A DNA stretch of 46,016 nt from Candidatus Thorarchaeota archaeon SMTZ1-45 (lineage in GTDB: Archaea > Asgardarchaeota > Thorarchaeia > Thorarchaeales > Thorarchaeaceae). Positions 30,944-39,794 of this stretch are shown one piece after another (positions within the stretch are counted from its first letter, which is position 1; each line of letters starts with the position of its first letter). The stretch covers positions 1 through 46,016 of the forward strand of contig LRSL01000061.1 of the NCBI GenBank assembly GCA_001563335.1. The letters are read 5' to 3'. The notes under the pieces were generated by a model. It did no database searches. It was not told where the DNA came from and worked only from the letters and a program-made list of their open reading frames with translations. A program made the position numbers and the translations under genes.

Positions 30944-30947
30944 AGAA

Positions 30948-32219
30948 TCATTTTCTGCGCTTTAAGACCAGCAAGAATGCTATTACAACTACTGCACCAC
31001 CAATCGAAAGACCTGAAATCAACAAAATATCAGGGGGAGGGGGGTTTGTTGTCGTGGCTGTTGGCGAGGTTGTTGTGGATGTGGTTGGAGTCGTAGTTGT
31101 GGCTTCGGGACAATATTGCGACAAAAGACTTTGACCTTCTGTTAGCAGAGCACTCCAGATGAGTGCCATATTGCCCATGTCCCAGTTTGTAAATAGGACA
31201 GCTCCCAGTTTTCCACATTCAGTTGTGAACTTTCCAAACTCAGCAGAATATCCTAACATAGATCCATACTGTTGAAGATATTGATTCATTATGGGAACAT
31301 ACTCAGGTTGGAATATTTGGACATCTCCATACCATCCCCCATTCGTTACAGCGATGATGAATTTAGAGAGGTCTGTAACAGTTGTCATTAGACCACCCGC
31401 ACCATATCCATAGTCTCGGTAGACAGGAAGTGCGACCAGAGTGCCATTGTCCAACTTCAAGTGGGGAACTGCTACAGGTTGCGCATACTCAGTCACATTG
31501 AACTTTGTTTCATTCATTCCTAATGGAGTAAGAATGGTGTCATGGATATAATCGCTCCATGTGTTGTTTGTAATGTGTTCTAAGAGGAAACTCAGGAAGA
31601 AATATCCGGTGTTTGAATAGGCAAAATCGCCTGTAGTTGGTAACCACAGGTCTGGGTCATTGATGTTTGTGCTATTGATAATATCCTGGAGTGGTAAACG
31701 AATACCATTCCAGCTTGGAACAGGAATCGATATTGTGTAATTGAGGTCATCAAGCAGCTGAAGCATCTCCGCACTAATCCAAGGTTGGTTGAATTGATGG
31801 TATATTTTCATTCCAGCTTTATGCTCTAGGACCATTCGAATCGTGATGATTGTACCAGGTTCATTCGGGTTTCTGACCTGAAAAGGGAGATAGTCGCTGA
31901 CATCGTCATCAAGATTGATTATGCCTGTTTCGTTGAGTTTGACAAAGGCTGCAGCGGTGAATGTCTTTGTGACTGAGCCAGTCCTGAACACTGTGTTCAA
32001 TGCGGGTTGCTCGCCATATCCCTTTGCCCAGACTAGAGCGTTATTGATGATTATCGCCGCTTGTATACTTGGAATTCCTGATGCATCAAAGGCGTTCTGT
32101 ATTGCAATTGCACCTTCTTCTGATATAGATCCAATCTCAGTAATTCCGTTGGCAAGCACGTTGGTTGGTAAAACCAAAAAAAGAATCAAAAATAGAAAAG
32201 TCGTTGACTTCAGATTCAT
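30948..32219 (-). CDS. Surface-anchored serine hydrolase (class C beta-lactamase/PBP-like)
   Basis: A 423-residue protein with signal peptide (STTFLFLILFLVLPTNVLAN). The serine beta-lactamase-like domain has RTGSVTKTF (S82-x-x-K85 nucleophile) and FAYSNTGY (Y201-S-N203). The third motif resembles LGYSAEFG. A Thr/Pro-rich linker of about 30 residues and one TM helix with a KRRK stop follow: a classic archaeal surface anchor. Outside esterase/peptidase role is likely. It is downstream of the amidohydrolase on the same strand (220 bases gap). A distant relative of the protein at 25755. Confidence 0.88.
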   Translation of the reverse strand: MNLKSTTFLFLILFLVLPTNVLANGITEIGSISEEGAIAIQNAFDASGIPSIQAAIIINNALVWAKGYGEQPALNTVFRTGSVTKTFTAAAFVKLNETGIINLDDDVSDYLPFQVRNPNEPGTIITIRMVLEHKAGMKIYHQFNQPWISAEMLQLLDDLNYTISIPVPSWNGIRLPLQDIINSTNINDPDLWLPTTGDFAYSNTGYFFLSFLLEHITNNTWSDYIHDTILTPLGMNETKFNVTEYAQPVAVPHLKLDNGTLVALPVYRDYGYGAGGLMTTVTDLSKFIIAVTNGGWYGDVQIFQPEYVPIMNQYLQQYGSMLGYSAEFGKFTTECGKLGAVLFTNWDMGNMALIWSALLTEGQSLLSQYCPEATTTTPTTSTTTSPTATTTNPPPPDILLISGLSIGGAVVVIAFLLVLKRRK

Positions 32220-32438
32220 CTTTCCACCTCATTTCCCTCACGCTAATAATATGCAGAGTTAATGAATGAAAACATCTTTTCTGTTTTAAAGCTCTATAGC
32301 CAATTTGCTATAGTAGATTTTGGATATACTGAGCTTTTTCTTCACATCATTGAGCACTTGATGAACTGTGGTTTTTCTTGTATCCAACTGAGTTCGCTTC
32401 GTTCTTTTGTGATGGCTCTAGTCCACTTCGCAAAATGT

Positions 32439-33476
32439 TTACACAGAAGCTAATCTTGGAAACAGATCTAAAGCACCCTCTCTTGCAATAGCCCTAAGGT
32501 CATCTTCATTAAAGCCATCGAAAGATTTGAGGTCGCTCAATACAAGTAAGGCCATCAACCTTGGTGCAGCACCCAGGTCAGTTCCGAGTACAATGTGAGA
32601 TGGATCCAACAGCTCTTTGAGGGTTCTTAGTGAGCTTGGAGTGGTCACGGCTGTTGTGTCATAATACATGTTCTTCAAGAGTTTCAACCCTGCTGCAGGT
32701 CCTTGCTTTCGGAGTATCAGGTCATAGAGTGACCGCAGTTTTTTGACCTTGTCACGTTGTCGATATTCCAAAATACTAATTCTCCAAGCAAGATATGGAA
32801 CTGCACCACCTCCATGTGGAAGTATGAATTTGATGTTTGGATTCCTATCGAGCACTCCGCTGTATACCATATTCGCAACAGCTCGTGTAGTATCAAAAGG
32901 CCACTCAATGTGGACAACGGGAACATCTGGTTTTTTCAAATCAGCAAATGGAGGGTCATCAGGATGAACAAAGACAACTGCTTTGCGTTTATTCAACTCA
33001 GCAAAGAACTCATCAAGCTCAGGATCTCCTAAATACATCCCATCAGCGTTTGATAGAAGAACCACACCATCAAGGTGAAGCTCATCAAAAGCGTACTCAA
33101 GCTCTGTAAAAGCCGCATCTATGTTAGGTAGTGGCACCGATGCCAATGCACCAAATCGAGTGGGATATTTTTTAACCATCTCTGCGAGATAGGTGTTTGT
33201 TTTTCTAGCTAAGCCTTGGAAGAAACCGTTATCCTTGATCTTTAAGCCGGAGGCGGGAATTGAGAGAATCGCCTTGTCTATTCCCACCTTGTCCATGTCT
33301 CTCAAGCATTCCTCAGGATTATATGTAGGAATAGGTACTCCCGAGAGCTCAGTAATTCCTTCCTCTGCAAGGGCTTTCACATAGAAATCTGGTATGAGAT
33401 GATGATGCAAATCAATCCAATCATAATCGTCCGACATTTTTACCAACCATGTTTTTCGAATTCGACTCGAATTCAT
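32439..33476 (-). CDS. Amidohydrolase-family (amidohydro_2) metal-dependent hydrolase/decarboxylase
   Basis: A 345-residue TIM-barrel enzyme of the ACMS-decarboxylase/amidohydrolase-2 type: metal motif DLHHHLIP, VFVHPDDPP, FILPHGGGAVPYLAWR and the final-strand VLGTDLGAAP (Asp). Likely decarboxylates or hydrolyses a small acid. Two starts: ATG 33476, which lies 27 bases from a TATA box (33499-33506) and makes a leaderless message, and ATG 33437 (MSDDYDWIDLHHH), whose protein is closer to family length. The palindromic operator overlaps the first codons of the longer form. Divergent from TetR 33567. Confidence 0.88.
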   Translation of the reverse strand: MNSSRIRKTWLVKMSDDYDWIDLHHHLIPDFYVKALAEEGITELSGVPIPTYNPEECLRDMDKVGIDKAILSIPASGLKIKDNGFFQGLARKTNTYLAEMVKKYPTRFGALASVPLPNIDAAFTELEYAFDELHLDGVVLLSNADGMYLGDPELDEFFAELNKRKAVVFVHPDDPPFADLKKPDVPVVHIEWPFDTTRAVANMVYSGVLDRNPNIKFILPHGGGAVPYLAWRISILEYRQRDKVKKLRSLYDLILRKQGPAAGLKLLKNMYYDTTAVTTPSSLRTLKELLDPSHIVLGTDLGAAPRLMALLVLSDLKSFDGFNEDDLRAIAREGALDLFPRLASV

Positions 33477-33531
33477 ATTTACTATCTGCGCCAGTCCTAA
33501 TATAATTTTCGAATATGATTCGAATTCGAAT
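33458..33531. promoter_or_regulatory. Double operator between the amidohydrolase and its TetR regulator
   Basis: GAATTCGA-C-TCGAATTC (33458-33474) and TTCGAAT-ATG-ATTCGAA (33508-33524), the latter running into a further palindrome ATTCGAATTCGAAT (33518-33531), are perfect repeats sharing the TTCGAA core. The minus-strand TATA box (about 33499-33506) lies between. The first site covers the amidohydrolase start codon, so a bound TetR would block both promoters. Confidence 0.7.
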
Positions 33532-33566
33532 TCTTTATTAACTGAGAGTCTAACAATGAGTTGAAG

Positions 33567-34172
33567 ATGAGGAAATCAAAGGCTAAACAAGCAATAGTAG
33601 AAACAGGACAGAAACTGATTGAGAAGAAAGGGTATTCCGAGCTCAACATAAACGAAGTAGCTTACGTCGCAAAAGTGAGTGTGGGAACACTCTACTATCA
33701 TTTTCCAAAAGGAAAAGTAGACATCCTAGCTGAAATCATGTCAAGAAAGACTGAGGGTTTTGTAGAGGACTTCAACAGACAAGAAGGAATTGATAAGCTG
33801 CTTGAAATGGACATGAAACTGGATGACATACTTCGATGGGTCTTCACAAAGGTCATAGAGCTTCGTAGACCAGATCGACATTTTCTCTCGGCAATTCAAA
33901 GTGAGATGCTCGCCAATCCGTATCAGTACCAGGAGTTTGTGAAGAAATATCAGAGCTCTACCGGACTTCAACAAGCGATGGGAGTGCTCTCGGAGGTTTT
34001 AATGAAATCAAAAACAATCAGTCTGAGCAAGCTAATAGATAGGCAGGAAACGATTCAGAGACTCGTTGGACTTCTAATGAGCTATCAGATTATCTTCCCA
34101 GATTATTTTGGTAACGACGACGATTTTGTGGACTTGGCTGTTAGAGTGTTCTTTGAGATTTTGAAGCCGTGA
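33567..34172 (+). CDS. TetR-family regulator (of the amidohydrolase)
   Basis: About 201 residues. DNA-binding domain: AIVETGQKLIEKKGYSELNI, then EVAYVAKVSVGTLYYHFPKG; a helical ligand domain follows (LDDILRWVFTKVIELRRPDR; QEFVKKYQSSTG). ATG 33567 is about 30 bases from 'ctttattaac', a TATA-like box; TTG 33561 is an alternative. Divergent from the amidohydrolase across the double operator. Its end overlaps the end of the next TetR gene by 32 bases, tail to tail. Effector unknown. Confidence 0.88.
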   Translation: MRKSKAKQAIVETGQKLIEKKGYSELNINEVAYVAKVSVGTLYYHFPKGKVDILAEIMSRKTEGFVEDFNRQEGIDKLLEMDMKLDDILRWVFTKVIELRRPDRHFLSAIQSEMLANPYQYQEFVKKYQSSTGLQQAMGVLSEVLMKSKTISLSKLIDRQETIQRLVGLLMSYQIIFPDYFGNDDDFVDLAVRVFFEILKP

Positions 34173-34770
34173 ATTCAAAAGTGAGTTCAACTAAACGTAG
34201 CAGGTATTTTGCCAATATCTTATCATCTTCAAATAATGGGAATTTTATGTGGATATTTGTGACCCGGTCTACGATATTGAGAGTCATGACTATTCGACGA
34301 AAAAGTTCAGCCTCGGAGTAATCCTTCAACCACTCGACCTTCTTGAACCTTCTAGCCAACTCGTTATAGAATCCCGCAACCATGTTGGAAAACTCACGAT
34401 ATGTTTCATTACCCGCGGTCATGAGTGGTGTAGCCAGTTCTTCTACAAACAGGTTTGACCGTCTAATCTGAATAGCTTTGTCTATCATGTGAGCCCATAC
34501 TTGCATGAAACCGGGCAAATCCAAGTCATCTGGAACATCCAAGTCAAGGGTTTCGCGAATGTTTCTCCGCGTCATCTCTCTGACAATGTCTATCTTCCCC
34601 TTTGGAAAGTATCGATAGACAGTTCCTATGCTTAGATCGGCCCTCTCAGGAATATCCCTTACACTGGCTCGTGAAAGACCTTTCTCCCTGATGATCTCAG
34701 TCATGGATGTGATGATCTTCTCAATCTTCGCTTCTCTGTCGCGTGTGAACTTCTTCTCGTTTTGTTTCAT
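34141..34770 (-). CDS. TetR-family regulator (of the ICMT-like gene)
   Basis: About 209 residues. DNA-binding domain: ITSMTEIIREKGLSRASVRD, then ERADLSIGTVYRYFPKGKID; the FPKGK(I/V)DI end of the HTH is shared with the TetR at 33567, so the two are probably related. Helical ligand-binding domain follows. ATG 34770 (GTG 34773 also possible). It is divergent from the isoprenylcysteine-methyltransferase-like gene across two operator-like repeats, and overlaps the convergent TetR by 32 bases. Confidence 0.88.
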   Translation of the reverse strand: MKQNEKKFTRDREAKIEKIITSMTEIIREKGLSRASVRDIPERADLSIGTVYRYFPKGKIDIVREMTRRNIRETLDLDVPDDLDLPGFMQVWAHMIDKAIQIRRSNLFVEELATPLMTAGNETYREFSNMVAGFYNELARRFKKVEWLKDYSEAELFRRIVMTLNIVDRVTNIHIKFPLFEDDKILAKYLLRLVELTFEFTASKSQRTL

Positions 34771-34813
34771 CACAACTCGTTCCCTTCTTTGCTGATGTAC
34801 CTTATCTCTGTAT

Positions 34814-34859
34814 CTGAATTATTGTTCAGTTAGTAAAGGCTATATGAACATTTGTTCAT
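34814..34859. promoter_or_regulatory. Two TetR operator-like repeats beside the ICMT promoter
   Basis: ATGAACATTTGTTCAT (34844-34859) is a perfect palindrome with arms ATGAACA/TGTTCAT, immediately before the TATA-like 'atttatt', itself about 22-25 bases from ATG 34882. A second, imperfect site CTGAATTATTGTTCAG lies at 34814-34829. Both share the TGAA-N6-TTCA frame. Confidence 0.68.
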
Positions 34860-34881
34860 TTATTCTAGGATGTGATATCAT

Positions 34882-35499
34882 ATGGAAATTGATCTTGCTT
34901 TCAAAATCTCATATCTACTACTCTGGCTCCTGTACCTGCTATCTAGGCTCATTCCATCTCGTGGGCTCCCTAGTCTTGATAGTTCTCGTAAAGAACGACG
35001 CGCAGTCCTAAGAGAGGAGGGCTGGCACATCATCTTCACTTTCATCATGGCGTGGTATGGGAACATCATTGTTGCAGTTCTATACTTGTTTAATCCTCCA
35101 TGGATTGCTTGGTCGTACCTCAATCTTCCCTTAGAGGTCCGATTAGTCGGGTTCTTCTTCGCAATAATACTTGTACCATATACATACTGGATTGGGCGTA
35201 CAATTGCTCAGAACTTTTCTTATACCATCGAGATACAAGAGAGGCAACAACTAATCACTACAGGACCGTATAAGAGAGTACGACATCCGATTTATGCTTC
35301 AGCCATCTTTTTCCTTGGTTCACTAGTACTTGTATCGGACAACTGGCTCTTTCTTGTTGTTCTTTTGCTTATAATTCCAGGATTATATATCCGTATGAAA
35401 AGGGAAGAGCAGATGATGCTAGATGAGTTTGGTGACCAATACCAAGTATATATGGTTCGAACTGGTAGAATCTTTCCAAAGATTCGTCCATCGGATTAA
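34882..35499 (+). CDS. Isoprenylcysteine carboxyl methyltransferase-family membrane protein
   Basis: A 205-residue membrane protein with about five helices. The C-terminal half has the SAM-binding ICMT/PEMT signature GPYKRVRHPIYASAIFFLGS, then RMKREEQMMLDEFGDQYQVY, typical of isoprenylcysteine O-methyltransferases and small phospholipid methyltransferases. It methylates a membrane-embedded substrate (thiol, carboxyl or lipid) using S-adenosylmethionine. Regulated by the divergent TetR in all likelihood. ATG 34882, leaderless from the TATA box at about 34857. Confidence 0.9.
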   Translation: MEIDLAFKISYLLLWLLYLLSRLIPSRGLPSLDSSRKERRAVLREEGWHIIFTFIMAWYGNIIVAVLYLFNPPWIAWSYLNLPLEVRLVGFFFAIILVPYTYWIGRTIAQNFSYTIEIQERQQLITTGPYKRVRHPIYASAIFFLGSLVLVSDNWLFLVVLLLIIPGLYIRMKREEQMMLDEFGDQYQVYMVRTGRIFPKIRPSD

Positions 35500-35676
35500 T
35501 TTCCTTCACCCTCAAATTCAGAAAGCTAGTGAAGACAATGCAAATCTGATTTTAGAGGTTTTTACAATTGTCTTAGGGAATACCTAGTCAAGGATATCAT
35601 GGAATAGGTAAATTTAGATTATTTGTACGGATTTTCAAAATAGAGATAAAGAAGATATCCAATAAGCATATACAAG

Positions 35677-35925
35677 ATGGCCACAAATAAACGCGAGATA
35701 GCTCGGAGAATAGCAATTTGTTATGTTATACTGGGAAGTACCTATTTCCTTTTGTGGTACTTTGTCATAAGTCCCTCAGGGAATATCGACCCAATTCTCA
35801 TTGCTCTATTCTACATCTCTCTACCAGCGATTCTTGTCGCACCATATGTCGTTTTCGAGATAGGAGCGCAGATAATTAGTGCCAGAATGAAACGAATCGA
35901 ATCTCCCGAGGAAACTGACTATTAA
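35677..35925 (+). CDS. Small two-helix membrane protein
   Basis: An 82-residue protein: basic N-terminus (MATNKREIARR), two TM helices (about 11-30 and 40-63) and a charged tail (SARMKRIESPEETDY). Single gene in a gap between the ICMT-like gene and a GT4 gene on the other strand. No family recognised. Confidence 0.65.
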   Translation: MATNKREIARRIAICYVILGSTYFLLWYFVISPSGNIDPILIALFYISLPAILVAPYVVFEIGAQIISARMKRIESPEETDY

Positions 35926-35956
35926 TGCTTTGAATTTTCAAATCAATGCGTTTTGT

Positions 35957-37057
35957 CTAGTGCTTTCTTTGACTTATGGCTCGTTCATAGACATTCACGA
36001 TTTGCTCGATTTGTTTCTTCCAAGAGTACTCATTCATTATTTTCTTTCGGCATCGATGTCCCATATCTAACCGTAGTTTTTCATCTGCTCCAAGTCGCCT
36101 CATTGCATCAACAACTTCTTGAACACTATGGGGTCTTACCAAGATTCCCTCCTTTTTTCCAAGTAACCGAACTGTCTCGCCAATGCCAGTTGTGATTATG
36201 GGAAGTCCGCAGCTCATTGCCTCTAGTACGCTGATTCCTAGCCCTCCAATATTTTGAGGAATCACGAATACATCCATCATCTTCAAGTATGCAGGGATCT
36301 TTTCATGATCTACAGAGCCCACCCAGTTGATTGAGCCATCACCATTATTATTGTCCATTCTTGCCTTGAGCATTCCATCACCAATCAGTGTCAGTCTAGA
36401 TGCAGGATTCTCATTGTGATACTCGGTGAATGCGTCTAAAAGAACGTCAACCCCTTTATCGAGACTAAGTCGACCAACATATACAAAATCAATTATGCCA
36501 TCTTCACGGATGTTCTTAGCAGGACTGAACATTGCTGTGTCGACACCGTTCCTGATAACCGTCAACTTGTGTTCAGGAAATCCATAGTTCAAGATGTATG
36601 GTTTCTGTGATGGGTCTACAAGAATGATTTCGTCATAATTCTTGCAAGCAAAAAGAGATGATTTCCATGCAAGAGCAAAAACAATTGTGTAGAGAGACAG
36701 ACCCGCGGCGTATGCAAGATGGAAGGTTGCGACAATTGGTGGGAGTGCTTTTTTGAAGTACTGAAGGAACGATTCTGTTGTTCCGGAGTTCATCTGAACA
36801 TGTAACACATCGATATCAAAATCTCTACACACTTCAACGATCCTTCGGGGGGCACTCAAGGAATCCAGTGAGAAATGCGGGTTAACATGTGCTGCGCGAA
36901 ATTGGTGAACATGTTCTTTTGGAACAACATCAACCTTCTCAGATGGGGTGAAGACATGCACTTCATGGCCATTCTCGATCAGCTCTTTAACAACAATGCC
37001 AACCCGAGTACAAAGGCCATCTGGTGCTCCAAACTTGCTAACCATCCCAATCCTCAA
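35957..37057 (-). CDS. GT4-family glycosyltransferase
   Basis: About 366 residues. N-domain RIGMVSKFGAPDGLCTRVGI; acceptor-side HVQMNSGTTESF; C-domain VYVGRLSLDKGVDVLLDAF and the donor loop PQNIGGLGISVLEAMSCGLP (E-x7-E region). Retaining transfer, likely for glycolipid or exopolysaccharide assembly. First standard codon giving the natural RIGMVSKF start is TTG 37057, with GGTGG 6 bases upstream; TTG 37063 and ATG 37045 are alternatives. It belongs to the same broad family as 4455-5618 but is clearly distinct. Single gene. Confidence 0.88.
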   Translation of the reverse strand: MRIGMVSKFGAPDGLCTRVGIVVKELIENGHEVHVFTPSEKVDVVPKEHVHQFRAAHVNPHFSLDSLSAPRRIVEVCRDFDIDVLHVQMNSGTTESFLQYFKKALPPIVATFHLAYAAGLSLYTIVFALAWKSSLFACKNYDEIILVDPSQKPYILNYGFPEHKLTVIRNGVDTAMFSPAKNIREDGIIDFVYVGRLSLDKGVDVLLDAFTEYHNENPASRLTLIGDGMLKARMDNNNGDGSINWVGSVDHEKIPAYLKMMDVFVIPQNIGGLGISVLEAMSCGLPIITTGIGETVRLLGKKEGILVRPHSVQEVVDAMRRLGADEKLRLDMGHRCRKKIMNEYSWKKQIEQIVNVYERAISQRKH

Positions 37058-37156
37058 AGTCAAACCACCAGAGAGTTACTTATTGAGTTGAAGACACTTT
37101 AACATCTTTCGATTGAGTTCTCTTAATTCCTGAGATATGATATTTGTGATTGACAG

Positions 37157-37999
37157 TTACTCAGAAGGAGGTAGTCCAAGAGCAGATTCTATCATAGCAA
37201 TGAACCTCATCTGCCGTGACCATATTTGCCCTACACTCATGCCTCCATCAACAACCAGTGCATGTCCAGTGACAAAGCTCGAGTCATCACTAGCCAGCCA
37301 GAGTGCAGCCTTAGCGATATCCTCAGGGAGCCCTGCACGCTGAAGGGGTTGCGCTCTCTCGAAAAGACGTTTCAAATCCTCGTATTTGCTCTCACTATCA
37401 GCTGCGGACATTCCCTTAGAGGCACCAAATATGGAAGTTACAATCGAACCGGGACATATACTATTCACGCGGATATTGTATGGAGCCAATTCCATTGCTA
37501 CAGTATGAGTTAGCTGTATGACAGCTGCCTTAGCAGCACTATATGGGTGGTTTTGGGATATGCCACGTAGACCAGCTATGCTTGAGATGTTTATGATGTT
37601 ACCTTCACCTTGACGTTTCAAAATAGGTGCAGAATGTTTTATGCCTAAGAACACTCCACGAAGCAAGACACCTATTGTATGATCAAATCCAGAAACAGGT
37701 ATAGACTCAATTTCTCCTTGCACACCACCCATACCAGCGTTATTGACTACACAATCAAGGCGACCATAGGAGTCGACAGCATAATCAATCATACTCTTTA
37801 CGTCATCTTCCAGACTAACATCAGCGTGTACGAAGGTGGCGCTAGCTCCAAGACTCTCAGCAAGCTGTTGCCCCAGCTCATCTTGAATGTCAGCAACAAC
37901 CACTCGAGCCCCTTCTTTCACAAATAACTCTACAATTGCTTTTCCGATTCCACTTGCGCCGCCAGTTAAAACAGCGACTCTATTAGCCAACTTGCCCAT
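37157..37999 (-). CDS. Short-chain dehydrogenase/reductase
   Basis: A 280-residue classical SDR. Cofactor loop TGGASGIG (12-19), acidic end of strand 2 (ADIQDE: NAD preference), NNAG (86-89), catalytic Ser140 (NISSIAG) and Tyr153-x3-Lys157 (YSAAK), then the PGSI/T loop and GHALVVDGGMSVG. About 25 residues longer at the C-terminus than usual. An NAD-dependent oxidoreductase of unknown alcohol/ketone substrate. ATG 37999 with GAGGATGTGA ahead. It has a large inverted repeat upstream at 38048. Confidence 0.92.
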   Translation of the reverse strand: MGKLANRVAVLTGGASGIGKAIVELFVKEGARVVVADIQDELGQQLAESLGASATFVHADVSLEDDVKSMIDYAVDSYGRLDCVVNNAGMGGVQGEIESIPVSGFDHTIGVLLRGVFLGIKHSAPILKRQGEGNIINISSIAGLRGISQNHPYSAAKAAVIQLTHTVAMELAPYNIRVNSICPGSIVTSIFGASKGMSAADSESKYEDLKRLFERAQPLQRAGLPEDIAKAALWLASDDSSFVTGHALVVDGGMSVGQIWSRQMRFIAMIESALGLPPSE

Positions 38000-38047
38000 T
38001 TTCTCACATCCTCTTGTCCATAATATCTAGGACATTTTGCTACAGTA

Positions 38048-38078
38048 ATGAAAATGGTAGATTCTACCATCATTTCAT
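38048..38078. promoter_or_regulatory. Long inverted repeat upstream of the SDR gene
   Basis: ATGGTAGA-T-TCTACCAT (38054-38070) is a perfect 17-base palindrome, flanked by ATGAAA and TTTCAT that extend the pairing with a 2-base bulge. It is about 50 bases from the SDR ATG. Candidate operator; no regulator gene is adjacent. In the same 341-base gap GAACGAGTCA occurs twice, 12 bases apart (38154 and 38166); nothing else is seen. Confidence 0.55.
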
Positions 38079-38340
38079 CTTTTTGTAAAGACAGGGGGAA
38101 CCGAACATCTGAAATCTGCTTGAGGGTGATTCTATTGTCATTTTGCTCAAATAGAACGAGTCATGGAACGAGTCAATCAGTTTGATAAACTCTGTCTTGG
38201 GTTTGGAGGGAAACTCAGATATGACCATTAGGACACGGATGTGTGAAGGTCCCGATAGAATTAGGTTTCAACTTCACAACAGATTCTAGAGTCCCCTTAG
38301 TCAATAATTGGTAGACTGATAGATAGCGAAAGCAGAGGAA

Positions 38341-38790
38341 ATGAGTGTGTCGTCGTCTGGTTCCAACCAATGGCTTGTAGGTTATGGCACATTCATTACC
38401 AAAGGAACTTGGAAGAGATACCCATCTAGCAAAGTCTGCAAAGTTCCGGGTTTCCGTAGAGTGTATAATCCTGAAATGGCGTGGTATCCATTTGCAATAG
38501 TCGATGAGCAAGCTGAGATTCTCGCTGTCTGTTTCTTGGTCAATGACAAGCATTTAGAGCATTTTGATAGAATAGAAGGTGTAGAGTTAGGTCTGTATGA
38601 ACGAATAAAGAAAGAGGTGTTTATCAAGATGGATGATGCTTGGATAACTATAGAGGCATGGATCTATTTGCCCACCGGAGGTACAATGAGACATCCTCTT
38701 TTCCCGTGGGATGATTCAAAGGATCGATGGTTAAATGATGAGATTCGAAAGTTAGTTGAGTTGCAAGGCTGTTTCCCTGAGTTTTTCTAG
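38341..38790 (+). CDS. Gamma-glutamylcyclotransferase (GGCT/AIG2)-like protein
   Basis: A 149-residue protein of the GGCT/AIG2 fold. LVGYGTFITKGTWKRYP corresponds to the YGxL substrate loop with Phe in place of Leu; the middle AVCFLVNDKHLEHFDRIEGV and LGLYERIKKEV carry the family's 'D-x-x-E' region with the catalytic Glu. It would release 5-oxoproline from gamma-glutamyl compounds, or have another cyclotransferase role. Single gene, ATG 38341. Specificity is not decided. Confidence 0.85.
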   Translation: MSVSSSGSNQWLVGYGTFITKGTWKRYPSSKVCKVPGFRRVYNPEMAWYPFAIVDEQAEILAVCFLVNDKHLEHFDRIEGVELGLYERIKKEVFIKMDDAWITIEAWIYLPTGGTMRHPLFPWDDSKDRWLNDEIRKLVELQGCFPEFF

Positions 38791-38816
38791 TCTTGTAAGT
38801 AAATTAGCTTAATGAC

Positions 38817-39794
38817 TCAAACATTCTGTGCATTCTTTTCGAGATCAAGTGCTTCTCTGAGTTTCTCAATGGATAGATTGCCGCCAGAGCAGATGAGTCC
38901 TACTTTCTTTCCTCTCAGACTATCCTTAATCTTGTAAGCTGCTGCGAGTGGTGCAGCACCAGCACCCTCGGCAAGAGTATGTGCATGTTTGATCATCCAG
39001 ACGGTGGCAATCTTGATGTCTTGTTCACTCACTAGAATAAAGTCATCCAAATGCTCTCTCAATATTCTTTGAGGAAGTTCAAATGCAGTGCCTGTCGAGA
39101 GACCCTCCACTGAGGTGCGATTAGGTCTCTCCACAAGAATCCCCTGTTTCCATGAGTCGTGAGCTGCTGGTGAAGCTTCTGATTGGACTCCAATGACCTT
39201 GATTTTGGGATTAATAGACTTGGCTACAATACATGCACCAGCGGCTCCACTTCCTCCGCCTACAGGAACAATGATTATGTCAATTTCGGGTTCATCTTGA
39301 AGCAGCTCAAGGGTTTCAGTGCCCACACCAGCTATAAGGTCTGGTTCGTCTCCTGAGTGGATATAGCGATAGCCATGTGTTTTGGCAAGTTGCTCACAGT
39401 GGATTCTTGCCTCATCGAATGTATCTCCATGAAAGATTATTTCAGCACCCAATGCCTTCATGGATGCTATTTTCCCAGGATTGGATTGTTCTGGCACAAC
39501 GATTGTTGCTTTAACCCCAAATAGTCTAGACGCATATGCGATTGACTGACCATGGTTCCCAGTCGAGGCTCCTATCACCCCACGCTTCTTCTCTTCATCA
39601 GAGAGCTGCGAAATTAAATTAATTCCTCCCCTGATTTTGAAAGCTCCTATCGGTTGGCAATTTTCATGTTTGATAAAGACTTCTGCCCCTATGAGTTCGT
39701 TAATGGATGGATAACTAAGGAGTGGTGTGGGCTTTAAATATGGGCGGATACGATCCTGAGCAGCAAGCACATCTATGTATGTTGGCATTTGCAT
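38817..39794 (-). CDS. Threonine/serine dehydratase-like PLP enzyme
   Basis: A 325-residue fold-type II PLP enzyme. ENCQPIGAFKIRGG gives the Schiff-base Lys53; STGNHGQS (77-84) binds the substrate carboxylate; VPVGGGSGAAG (about 177-187) holds the PLP phosphate; SGGNLS near the end contacts the pyridine ring. No ACT regulatory domain follows, so it resembles catabolic TdcB or serine racemase-like enzymes (threonine to 2-oxobutyrate). M3 (ATG 39788) is an alternative start. Converges with the GGCT-like gene; 26 bases between stops. Confidence 0.92.
   Translation of the reverse strand: MQMPTYIDVLAAQDRIRPYLKPTPLLSYPSINELIGAEVFIKHENCQPIGAFKIRGGINLISQLSDEEKKRGVIGASTGNHGQSIAYASRLFGVKATIVVPEQSNPGKIASMKALGAEIIFHGDTFDEARIHCEQLAKTHGYRYIHSGDEPDLIAGVGTETLELLQDEPEIDIIIVPVGGGSGAAGACIVAKSINPKIKVIGVQSEASPAAHDSWKQGILVERPNRTSVEGLSTGTAFELPQRILREHLDDFILVSEQDIKIATVWMIKHAHTLAEGAGAAPLAAAYKIKDSLRGKKVGLICSGGNLSIEKLREALDLEKNAQNV

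Noticed and set aside
38215..38553. 112-codon minus-strand frame overlapping the GGCT-like gene
   Set aside because: Antisense shadow of a well-recognised gene; Cys/Ser-rich translation with no family features.
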